Below are positions 8,866-16,290 of a stretch of 64,000 nucleotides of DNA, in pieces (the stretch's first letter is position 1; each line of letters opens with the position of its first letter). The DNA comes from CAWJKP01 sp963843465. GTDB taxonomy: Bacteria; Planctomycetota; Planctomycetia; Pirellulales; Thermoguttaceae. A program made the position numbers and the translations under genes. Location: contig CAWJKP010000009.1 of NCBI GenBank assembly GCA_963843465.1, forward strand, positions 496,001-560,000. Direction: 5' to 3'. Under the pieces are notes generated by a model. It was not told the origin of the DNA, searched no databases, and saw only the letters and a program-made list of their open reading frames with translations.

Positions 8866-9425
8866 TGGCGACGGGCCGCAACAGGCGTGCCCCACGCGAT
8901 GACGGCGAAATGCGCAAAACCTTCCCTTGCGCCACACTGCTCGGGGAAACCAAGTATCCCGCAAATTTCCCGGCGTTCTTCGTCCCAGGCCGCCAGCCAC
9001 CTGGAATCGTCACTCAGGCGAATGGAGCTGTCGGGATCAATATCTATGGCGTGTGCGAATTCGTGGGCATAAACGTCGCTTGATGTCCGACTAGAAGAAT
9101 CGCCCGTGTCGATGCCTCCGTTCAAGTGCAAGCTGCACAGACGGGGATACGAGGAATCGCGAACGCAGAAACCGCGAACGCCAGCCGCGTTGGCCAAGTC
9201 TGGCCGCAGCGAACGGGCAAGCCGATTGATGCTCTCCGTATCCGGATAGAACGCAATCAACTCGACATTCGCGTTCCAACTCTCCAGGGCCGTCGGGCCC
9301 ATCGCTTCGAGGACCTTCTCCGCTGCGGCCCGGTAGATGGCTTTCTTGGCGGGCGTCAATCCGGCGGCGCTAGCCAAACCGCGGTCGATGGCGGCCATCG
9401 CCTTACGCCGGTGCGTGCGGTCCAT
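8820..9425 (-). CDS. Small zincin-type metallopeptidase-like protein
   Basis: The 201-aa product starts at MDRTHRRKAMAAIDRG. An upstream in-frame ATG at 9503 would read through a dispersed palindrome and is rejected. The key motif is YAHEFAHAIDID, an HExxH zinc site (HEFAH) followed by an acidic segment. A third ligand could be Glu in WDEERREICG or GAREGFAH. The gene has no signal peptide. The family resembles short phage-like or toxin-like zincins, but I cannot assign it more closely. Its final codons (CWAFWSEQGLV) are encoded by the same repeat that ends the two small ORFs on the other strand, so the C-terminus may have been replaced. Confidence 0.65.
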   Translation of the reverse strand: MDRTHRRKAMAAIDRGLASAAGLTPAKKAIYRAAAEKVLEAMGPTALESWNANVELIAFYPDTESINRLARSLRPDLANAAGVRGFCVRDSSYPRLCSLHLNGGIDTGDSSSRTSSDVYAHEFAHAIDIDPDSSIRLSDDSRWLAAWDEERREICGILGFPEQCGAREGFAHFAVIAWGTPVAARRHYPGCWAFWSEQGLV

Positions 9426-9446
9426 CTTTGCCTTCCATCGCTCCAA

Positions 9447-9521
9447 GTAGCAGGCACACGCCGTGTGCCGTCCGCGGTCTCCGCCTGAACGGGCGGTCGG
9501 CACACGGCGTGTGCCTGCTAC
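9447..9521. repeat. Inverted repeat, 24-bp perfect arms
   Basis: The arms are 9447-9470 (GTAGCAGGCACACGCCGTGT...) and 9498-9521, separated by 27 bp. Each arm is itself partly palindromic. It has the form of a dispersed extragenic element, and lies between the convergent ends of the region and the top6A terminator area. Confidence 0.85.
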
Positions 9522-9533
9522 GTTACGCCCGGC

Positions 9534-9573
9534 GTCCCCTCACCCCAACCCTCTCCCGGAGGGAGAGGGGGAC
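9534..9573. repeat. REP-like dispersed palindrome, copy 2
   Basis: Reverse-orientation copy of the 5842-5879 element, five bases after the top6A stop. The GC-rich hairpin could end the top6BA transcript. Confidence 0.85.
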
Positions 9574-9578
9574 TACGC

Positions 9579-10733
9579 TCAGTCCAAGAAGTCCTTCTCT
9601 TCCAACCGTTGCGGCGTGTAGACCTCGGTCACGTAGCTGATGTCCTTGCTGATCAGGGCTTCCACCTCGAGCTTGAAGCCGTTGTCCAGCAGTTGCTTGA
9701 TCTCCTTCTGCCAGGCCTTCTTGTTCTCGAACCAGGGGTAGCCGGCGATCTGCTTGGCCCGCTTGCGGTCGGTGTCGTTGAGGTTGATCTTCACGCTGTT
9801 GGAGAGTCCGCAGCGTTGGAAATCAATCGCCCGCAGGCCGAGGAAGCGGGCGTCGGGGATCGCCATCCGCTTGGACTCGTAGGCCAGGTTGATCGAGCCC
9901 TGCTTGATGACGCTGTAGATGTAATACCCCCAGGGATCGTTGTCCAAGAGGCAGTAGACGGGCAGGCCCAGCTCGCGGTGCATGCGGTGCAGCAGCCGGC
10001 GGACGCCGCGGGGCGGCTGGCCGCCGCCGTGGGTCAGGATGCACTTGTGCTTCCGCCAGAACTTGTCCTCGTTGAACCGCCGCCAGACCGTGTCCTTTTC
10101 CACGTGCAAGATGAACTTCGCGTTGTGCTTGCGGAACTGGATCACCTCCGGCTCGACGATCGAGGGGATGCTGTAGCCGCCGGAGCCCATGCGGGTGCAG
10201 TCGATCGTGTCGCCGCTGTCGATCAGCGTGATCTCGCCGACCATCGCGCCGGCGTTCTTGGCGTAGACGTGCAGCTCCTCCCGCAGGGCGTTGATCCCCA
10301 CTTCGAGATCCTCGATGACGTTGTCCGATTCCTCCTGGTCGCAGAAGGTCTCCTCCTTGGTGCCTTCGATGCTGTGCTTGAGCAGGTAATACATGCCCCG
10401 CAGGCTGGTCGTCTTCTGCTGGGCGATGAGCTTCTTGGCCCCGCTGGCCACCCACATGGTCTGCATGTAGCTCTTGGCCTGCGCCAGGTTGAACAACTGC
10501 CGCCGGTTGGTGGCGCCGCCCATCTCGATGAACCGCTTCTTCTGGTTGTAATGGACGTTGGAGAGGGTTCGGGCGGGGATCTCCAGCTCCGGGTCGGTCT
10601 TGTCCTTGGCTGCCCGGACCACGCCGTCGGCCAGGTTCTGGATCTGGGCGAAGGTCTTCTGGTCCTGCGGCGGCAGTTGGGCGACGTCGACGACTTGCGG
10701 TTCCGCGGCGGTCTTGCGAGGTTTTTTGGCCAT
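9579..10733 (-). CDS. top6A: DNA topoisomerase VI subunit A (Spo11-like)
   Basis: The 384-aa protein is the strand-cleaving subunit of a type IIB topoisomerase. The winged-helix region contains TSLRGMYYLLKHS, whose tyrosines at 115/116 include the catalytic residue. The Toprim domain supplies Glu212 (HVEKDTVW) and Asp264/Asp266 (LLDNDPWGYY), the metal-binding acidic set. It cuts DNA while subunit B binds ATP and gates strand passage. It follows top6B with a 134-bp gap on the same strand. Topo VI is mainly archaeal and plant, with scattered bacterial carriers including planctomycetes. The sequence is complete and in frame; the assignment is secure. Confidence 0.95.
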   Translation of the reverse strand: MAKKPRKTAAEPQVVDVAQLPPQDQKTFAQIQNLADGVVRAAKDKTDPELEIPARTLSNVHYNQKKRFIEMGGATNRRQLFNLAQAKSYMQTMWVASGAKKLIAQQKTTSLRGMYYLLKHSIEGTKEETFCDQEESDNVIEDLEVGINALREELHVYAKNAGAMVGEITLIDSGDTIDCTRMGSGGYSIPSIVEPEVIQFRKHNAKFILHVEKDTVWRRFNEDKFWRKHKCILTHGGGQPPRGVRRLLHRMHRELGLPVYCLLDNDPWGYYIYSVIKQGSINLAYESKRMAIPDARFLGLRAIDFQRCGLSNSVKINLNDTDRKRAKQIAGYPWFENKKAWQKEIKQLLDNGFKLEVEALISKDISYVTEVYTPQRLEEKDFLD

Positions 10734-10867
10734 ATCAGAGCCGGGCCGTGTCGGCCCGGACGGGTTCGGGGTTTAGGATCTAGCAAACTACGACGACGAT
10801 AATCACGAAAACCCGAAAGGACGAAAATCCGAAAAGCAGGGGAAAAGATGTGCTCACGCACCGCCAG

Positions 10868-12958
10868 CTACTTCTTTTTCGGTCTTTCGGTTTCTTTCGG
10901 GTTTTCGTGATTCGTTTCTTCGTTGAACGTTTCCTCGCTGGGCACGATCAGCACGTTGCCGCCGTAGTCGGCCGCCGGGTTGTCTTCCTCCACGACCCGG
11001 CCGCGGTCGTCAAGCTTCAGGTCGGCCTCGGCCGTCTTCAGCCGGGCGACTGCGAGGAGTTGCTCGAAGAGCGCGTCGGCATCGGTCTGGTTGATGTCGC
11101 TGACGGCGTCGGCCACTTCGCGGAGGTAGCGCAGGAAGATGCTCCGCCGTTGGCCTTCGTGCTGGACCCGCTTGCGGCGGTTGAGGAACATGCCCAGCTT
11201 GCGGCCGACGGCCTGAAGGCCCAGCCGCAGCTCTTTCTGGATCTCGGGATAGCCGGCGATGGCTTCCTTGGATTCGCTGGTAAAGGGAACCCAGACGCTG
11301 GCCATGTGGACCATCAGCGTCACCGGGCCGGTGGGCAACTGGCTGCGGGACTGGCTGAGCCCATCAGGGCGCCAGTTGGTCTGCATGATGGCCTGCGTCA
11401 CCGCGCAGGCGCCGGCCTGGAACTGCAGCGGCACGCGGTTGGCGTAGCGCAGGACGGTCATCGTCTGCCCTTCGGAAAGGTTCACGTTCCGCATGGCCTC
11501 GTGCAGCCGGTCGACCTCTTGCTTGTCGAGCTTGCCGGGGGAGACGCGCGTCCGCAGCTTCGCCTCCTGGAGGATCTTGTCGGCCGCCTGGGCGCCCAGG
11601 CCGTCGAAGGTGCTGATGAGGAACTGCCGCAAGGTGCGGGCGTCGGATTGGCCGATCAGCTCGTCCAACGCATCGCGGGTCACCTTTTGCGTGGGCAGCG
11701 AGCCGCCGTAGGCCAGCCCGACCTCGATCAAGAACGGGTTGCCGCGGTAGACCGAAGGCGGCCGGGTGGCGGCGGCGTAGAACTCGCCCGGCACCATCTT
11801 GTGCAACCCCTTGAGGATCAGCTCCTCGCCGATGGGCGAGATGCAATCGGTGGCCGGGGCGCTGATCTTGGTCCGCTGGATCGCCTGGTAGAGGGCGTCG
11901 GCCTCGTGACGGCCGATCTTCTTCGGCCGGGCGCGGGTGCTGAGCTTGGCCTCGTCGCAGATCTTCCTCGCCACGTGGGAGCTGACGCGCGAAAACGACG
12001 TGCCGAGGAACTGGCTCAGCGACGGGGCCCTGGTCTCCTTGAGCATCCCGACCAGCATCCCCAGCTCGACCCCGTACGGATGCGGCTTGATCTCCCGCGG
12101 CTCCGGCGGCAACCGCTCGGCTACCCGGGCGTAGACCGTCTCTTCGCCTTCCGGATCAGAATAGCGAATGGTGATGTGGGGATTGGCGATGGCCGTCTGT
12201 TCGAGGTACTCGTCGACGCTGCCTCGACCGCGCTGGTAGCGGGCCTCCAGCTCGATCGTCACCCGGGTGCCGTGCTCGACCTCGATCCACTCGATGCCGG
12301 CCTTGTCCATTTTCGCCCGGCCGGCCTCGGTAGGCGCGATGTCCTCACCCTCTCCCTTGCCGTTGAGGATCTCGGGCAGGTTTCGCTTGGTGTCGATCTG
12401 GATCTCGTAGTAGTGCAGCGGCTTGCCCTTGCCGATCTTGGAGACGATCCGCACCGGCCGGCCGGTGGTCAACAGCCCATACATGCCGGCGGCGCTGATG
12501 CCGATCCCCTGCTGGCCGCGGCTCATCCGCAGGCGGTGGAACTTCGAGCCGTACAGCAGCCGGCCGAAGATCAAGGGGATCTGCTCTTTGACGATGCCCG
12601 GCCCGTTGTCTTGCACGCCTACCCGGAAGCGATTCTCCCCGGTCGCCAGGCTGTGGACCCACACTTCCGGGAGGATGCCGGCTTCTTCGCAGGCGTCCAG
12701 GGCGTTGTCCACGGCCTCCTTGACGGTCGTCAGGAGGGCTTTTCGTGGATTGTCAAAGCCGAGAAGATGGCGATTCTTGGCAAAGAATTCACTGACCGAG
12801 ATGTCCCGTTGGCCGGCGGCCATCGACTGCGCGGTCGCGCGGCGGCGGGGACGTTCTTCCAGCACTGGTTCCTCGGTATGGCCATTACCCTGGGCGGGTT
12901 GGTCGCCATTGGATTTTACGGACAAAGCGTTTGTGCGAAGGACCTGCGGATCTGCCAA
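10868..12958 (-). CDS. top6B: DNA topoisomerase VI subunit B (GHKL ATPase)
   Basis: A 696-aa protein with a GHKL ATPase fold. The N box is KEAVDNALDACEEAG, then DNGPGI, then GQQGIGISAAG, all near the N-terminus, followed by the transducer domain. I place the start at the TTG at 12958 because AGGAG (12967-12971) lies eight bases upstream. The longer frame to an ATG at 13054 would translate a palindromic repeat. An inner ATG (MAAGQRDISVSEFF) is the minimal start. The last ~15 codons (rich in Lys, Glu, Pro) are encoded by one arm of an inverted repeat whose other arm is at 10801-10818. The heterotetramer with top6A relaxes or decatenates DNA. Confidence 0.93.
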   Translation of the reverse strand: MADPQVLRTNALSVKSNGDQPAQGNGHTEEPVLEERPRRRATAQSMAAGQRDISVSEFFAKNRHLLGFDNPRKALLTTVKEAVDNALDACEEAGILPEVWVHSLATGENRFRVGVQDNGPGIVKEQIPLIFGRLLYGSKFHRLRMSRGQQGIGISAAGMYGLLTTGRPVRIVSKIGKGKPLHYYEIQIDTKRNLPEILNGKGEGEDIAPTEAGRAKMDKAGIEWIEVEHGTRVTIELEARYQRGRGSVDEYLEQTAIANPHITIRYSDPEGEETVYARVAERLPPEPREIKPHPYGVELGMLVGMLKETRAPSLSQFLGTSFSRVSSHVARKICDEAKLSTRARPKKIGRHEADALYQAIQRTKISAPATDCISPIGEELILKGLHKMVPGEFYAAATRPPSVYRGNPFLIEVGLAYGGSLPTQKVTRDALDELIGQSDARTLRQFLISTFDGLGAQAADKILQEAKLRTRVSPGKLDKQEVDRLHEAMRNVNLSEGQTMTVLRYANRVPLQFQAGACAVTQAIMQTNWRPDGLSQSRSQLPTGPVTLMVHMASVWVPFTSESKEAIAGYPEIQKELRLGLQAVGRKLGMFLNRRKRVQHEGQRRSIFLRYLREVADAVSDINQTDADALFEQLLAVARLKTAEADLKLDDRGRVVEEDNPAADYGGNVLIVPSEETFNEETNHENPKETERPKKK

Positions 12959-12973
12959 TCTAGAAGCTCCTAG

Positions 12974-13026
12974 GTACTCCTCACGCTCCGCGTGAGGGCC
13001 AGCGTCACGCGGAGCGTGACGAGTAC
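12974..13026. repeat. Inverted repeat in the top6B leader
   Basis: Arms 12974-12995 and 13005-13026 match at 21 of 22 positions around a 9-base loop. On the top6B transcript the hairpin ends two bases before the ribosome binding site, so it may affect initiation; it also looks like a dispersed element. Confidence 0.8.
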
Positions 13027-13261
13027 GATTCCTGCGATCCGCCGGGGCCAACAACGCGGCACATCTGGCGAAGTCTGCTGATTATAGCGATTTTTCCAGC
13101 GACTCCCAGTCGGCTTTCCAGGTCTTTCCGGCAATCTAGGCAGGACTGATACAGGCCGCAAATAAAGATTCACCCCTCCCAACGCCGTCAGCCGACGATG
13201 GATCGGGGCGATCGTTCTGGCCGGCTGGAGAGTTCGCCAAGATACCTGGAAGGAGCCACGT

Positions 13262-13666
13262 ATGATCCTCAAGCTACTGCGAGTCGCCTTCGCGGCCGGG
13301 GCCGTGGCGCTGGGCTGCGGTCTGGTGGGCGGCGACGCTGGTCGTGTGCAGGCGGGCGATCAAAAGCACGTCGCCCCGGACCTGTTCTACAACTTTTACG
13401 TGCCGCCGTGCTGCGCTGGGCGCCGGGAGCCCAGCTCTATGTCTCGCCGCTCCCCACCCCGCCCTACGTGGGCCATACCTTCATCACCTACCAACCGCTG
13501 CTGCCCAACGAGTTCCTCTATCAGCACTGCCGCACGTACCGCACCGAACATCCCAACTGCACCTGGACCAGGACCCACGTCTCCTGGGGCCACGATTTCC
13601 CGTTGACCGAGGACGCTTCTCCGGTGGACCAACGGCCACTTCTGGTTCCACTTCTACCATTTCTGA
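13262..13666 (+). pseudogene. Small secreted protein with two compensating frame breaks
   Basis: It starts MILKLLRVAFAAGAVALGCG, with AAGGAG upstream and a signal peptide. Frame one gives APDLFYNFYVPPC, then the frame shifts near 13415-13435. The second frame gives QLYVSPLPTPPYVGHTF, YQPLLPNEFLYQH and TRTHVSW. A second shift returns to the first frame for WTNGHFWFHFYHF and a stop at 13664-13666. Total length is 405 bp, a multiple of three, so the two shifts cancel and the intact product would be 134 aa. It belongs to the short Tyr/Pro-rich exported proteins common in planctomycetes. The breaks could be sequencing errors; the function is unknown. Confidence 0.7.
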
Positions 13667-13685
13667 AGTCAAGGAACATGACGCC

Positions 13686-14066
13686 ATGAGACGCTTCTTC
13701 CTCTCCGCCTGCGTGGCAATGGGCCTGGCGGCTCTGCTGGCTTCGACCTCGCAAGCGTTCGATTGCTGCCCGCGGAGCTGCAACGGCAGGTGTGGTGGCT
13801 GCAACTGCGGATATGGTACCTGGAACGGCGGCTACTACCAGACCTCCTATGGAATGCCATTGGCCCTGGTAATCCCGCCCACGGCCGAGTATCAGACGCA
13901 TTGGGGATGGGGCGTGGGCAACACCCGCGTCACGCCCAATGTACCGCAGTTCGGCCGCAACTGGCCTGGGCCTGCGGCTTACAATCCTCACGCCTTCCTG
14001 CCCACGCCGCCTTGGCCTAGCGATACCGATCAATTCGGCGTCTATTACGTCCGCGGACCCTGGTAG
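13686..14066 (+). CDS. Small secreted Cys/Gly/Tyr-rich protein
   Basis: A 126-aa product with a clear signal peptide (MRRFFLSACVAMGLAALLAS, cleavage after SQA). The mature start is cysteine-rich (FDCCPRSCNGRCGGCNCGYG), then Gly/Tyr- and Pro-rich. It follows the preceding small secreted gene by 19 bp, so the two are probably co-transcribed. No enzymatic motif is visible; a cell-surface or matrix role is a guess from composition. Confidence 0.75.
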   Translation: MRRFFLSACVAMGLAALLASTSQAFDCCPRSCNGRCGGCNCGYGTWNGGYYQTSYGMPLALVIPPTAEYQTHWGWGVGNTRVTPNVPQFGRNWPGPAAYNPHAFLPTPPWPSDTDQFGVYYVRGPW

Positions 14067-14268
14067 GGGCCAGCGCGAATCTCTGATGAGTTTTGACGAA
14101 CAAAACCAGCAATACCCTGAGGTGGCCCCGATAGCTAACTATCGGGAGGAACCCAAAGGCACAAGAGGCATCGGCACACGCCTCTCGCGGCTGCGCCGGG
14201 CTTTGTCCCGTTCCGCTGGACCCGGAACGCCACGGAGGGCGTTCCCTACAGGGCGTTGGGGCGGGTAG
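14067..14268. other. Intergenic region with short palindromes
   Basis: It contains two small hairpins, CCGATAGC-TAAC-type at about 14128-14146 and GGAACGCCACGGAGGGCGTTCC-like at about 14222-14245. No supported gene. Confidence 0.5.
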
Positions 14269-14520
14269 CTACCGCGCGAGAATTACATAGCTCGCGATGG
14301 TGGTTCGCACCTTCCAGCCCTGCTTGGCAAGGCGGTTAAGGCCCAACTCAAGTTGTGGGCCGGCATTATAAGGGGCTTGAAAAACCTTGTACTCCTCGTT
14401 CGCCCCCGTCGCGTCTCCTCGGGCCGTCTTGGAACCACTGTCGCATGACAGAAAGAGCGCAGTCGCAGCGATTAGGAAAGCGCCAGCAAACCAGCAGAGG
14501 GACTTCTCGAACCTTGCCAT
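14269..14520 (-). CDS. Small lipoprotein, DUF4177-like
   Basis: An 83-aa product with a lipoprotein-type signal (LIAATALFLSCDSG, Cys near residue 26). The mature part contains YKVFQAPYNAGPQLELGLNR, then LAKQGWKV, then VILAR. This beta-alpha-beta pattern with QGWKV is characteristic of DUF4177-like small proteins. It is probably anchored in the membrane facing the periplasm. It stands alone and its function is unknown. Confidence 0.7.
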   Translation of the reverse strand: MARFEKSLCWFAGAFLIAATALFLSCDSGSKTARGDATGANEEYKVFQAPYNAGPQLELGLNRLAKQGWKVRTTIASYVILAR

Positions 14521-14629
14521 GTCAGACTCCTCGGGAATAAGCCCGTGACTAGAGATACAATTGGCCTAGACATTGGAGGACAGTTCCTCCTTTGCCTGCC
14601 ATTATACTGCACGCGGGCGAGACTAATAG

Positions 14630-14796
14630 GGGTATTCCGGGTTTTGGGTGGACAGTATTTCATGCCTAACGGGGGGCTGCGCCCAGACCCCGGGATTTTC
14701 TGAGGTATTGCAGGGCAAATGAATGGGGGTAGGAAGAGAACCGTCATGGCGGCCGTCTCGACTGTCCTTACGCCCCACCCAAATCCCGGAAGAGCC
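14630..14796. mobile_element. MITE derived from an ISL3-family element
   Basis: A 167-bp non-coding element flanked by a perfect 8-bp direct repeat ACTAATAG (14622-14629 and 14797-14804), the duplication length typical of ISL3 transposition. The tips are GGGTATTCCGGGTTTTGGGT and, inverted, GGCTCTTCCGGGATTTGGGT. The second tip matches the left end of the ISL3-like element at 39554. The body matches the last ~125 bp of that element (about 40970-41090, reversed). It is therefore an internally deleted derivative, presumably mobilised by the full-length transposase. Confidence 0.9.
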
Positions 14797-14801
14797 ACTA
14801 A

Positions 14802-14863
14802 TAGTAACCCGAAGCGTTAGCGAGGGATGTAACGTGTTACCTCGCTTACGCTTCGGGTTACTA
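14802..14863. repeat. Dispersed palindromic element (23 of 24 bp stem)
   Basis: Arms 14802-14825 and 14840-14863 (TAGTAACCCGAAGCG... facing CGCTTCGGGTTACTA). The MITE inserted exactly at its left edge, and the target duplication overlaps its first three bases. Confidence 0.85.
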
Positions 14864-15028
14864 TGCCCGCGGCGGAAACGTCTCATTTTCGTCCGCGTGC
14901 AGTATATATACCTCCCGCATGACCTATCAAGTCCCTCGTTATCATGCTGCTGCGCGGTTCGCGGGTCTTGGACGCGAAAACCATTGGTGTTGGGCCATCA
15001 TGTGGGCGCTGGTAGCTATGGCAGTACC

Positions 15029-15075
15029 CGCTTGTTCGGCTCGCCGACCGTCTCTCGCACGTAGCGGGGCACCGC
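15029..15075 (-). pseudogene. Fragment of the 3' end of epmB
   Basis: 47 bp nearly identical to 16304-16350, the end of epmB. Read on the minus strand it encodes PRYVRETVGEPNKRVLP and a stop codon; the intact gene has PRYVRETVGEPNKRVLA. No radical SAM core lies upstream, only a few weakly similar codons. It is a relic of a partial duplication or of a recombination event spanning the XRE gene. Confidence 0.75.
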
Positions 15076-15113
15076 GGGCGGTGGAATCACGCAGAAACTG
15101 ATTTTCCAATGGG

Positions 15114-15485
15114 TCACCTCCCGTCAACCGCACCTGACAAGACTTTGACGAACTCTTCCAGCAGTTCCTTTTCAGCCGCGGAAAGCCTTGCCGAAGGTTC
15201 AGACCTTGCAGCGAATCGGATTGCCGCTTCAGTAAGGCTGTCGTCCCGTGGCTGAGCAAGCCCAGCCAGAACCATGAGCTTTAGCGCCGGCAGCCCCAAA
15301 ACATCAGCCAGTTGATGTACGGTCCGCGGATCGGGAACGGCCCTCGGGTCACGTTCGATCTCAACTAGTTCAGCCAAGTCAACGTCGGCCTGTCGCGCCA
15401 ATGTCTCCGGGGTGAGCCGACGCTCTCGACGGGCGTACTCGATCAACTGGCCGAAAATTCGGGGAGGCTGTCGCAGGGGCGACAT
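15114..15485 (-). CDS. XRE-family helix-turn-helix regulator
   Basis: A 123-aa product starting MSPLRQPPRIFGQLIEYARR, with GGAG about ten bases upstream; a longer start at 15530 has no better signal. Residues ~10-65 form the HTH (RRLTPETLARQADVDLAELVEIE). The C-terminal half is an amphipathic helix (SAAEKELLEEFVKVL), a likely dimerisation or partner-binding region. Such regulators often act as antitoxins or regulate an adjacent protease, but no partner gene is visible on either side, so its target is unknown. Confidence 0.75.
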   Translation of the reverse strand: MSPLRQPPRIFGQLIEYARRERRLTPETLARQADVDLAELVEIERDPRAVPDPRTVHQLADVLGLPALKLMVLAGLAQPRDDSLTEAAIRFAARSEPSARLSAAEKELLEEFVKVLSGAVDGR

Positions 15486-16290
15486 GGGTCCCTGCTCCAC
15501 CGATCGAGCGACCCACCCTCCCGCCGACACAACCCCTTGGTTCTCGCGCTCCGCGAGCTTCTCAAGCCATAGTCATGGACACCTCCGTCTCGAACGCCCG
15601 CTGGGGTACTCAAACCAGGCCACGCCCGCCTTCGATGGCGAACCATGCCGCTAGCCATTTTCATAGATGAGTCCATCCATCGTAGATTCCAAGGAGCCGA
15701 TCCAAGAGTAATCGAATCAGGGCTTTCCGCGGTCCGGCGGAGCCAAGTATCGGGCGAGCCACTGGCCGCGTCGGAACAACGGCCGGTCCTCGCGGTCGGG
15801 CTTCCAGGATCGTCGTTGATCGCTGGGCATCCCGCTCAAGGGCCAAGGTGGCCTTACCAACTGCTCGCCTTGGATCTTTGATAAGTCAATTCGTGCGGCA
15901 TCAAGCCCTCAAGCTCCTTGTCTTTTCCGCATCATCTTCACCGTTTTCCCTCGGCTGTCATATCGAAAAGTCCGCCGGTTGACGGATGACCGCTGTCTTG
16001 CTCACTCTGCCGGATGCGGGGACCTTTCGGCGTCCGTAGCCGCGGGACTTTGGGTCGTCTGATCATATGCTTCCTGTAGTGAATATTATCAACAGATCAA
16101 TATGCACTGTCACACGATAAATAGCATTTTATGGTCATACGTTCTCCTTGCCTTGCAGTGCCCGTTTGGCCGGCACTATCTCCACTGCTCCTTAATTTTG
16201 CATTAACACCCTCCGTTATGCGCATCTACGCCAATCCAACCACGGCCATACTTGCCTACCCTCCCCCATAATGGCAGGATTGACATAATC
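15486..16290. other. Region without a supported gene
   Basis: Only short overlapping frames occur here, with no recognisable product. The stretch 16060-16200 is markedly AT-rich for this window and may carry regulatory sequence or be recently acquired. Nothing else was seen. Confidence 0.4.

Noticed and set aside
15443..15881. Toxin partner for the XRE regulator
   Set aside because: Only frames of about 60-80 codons without motifs or start signals were found on either strand.
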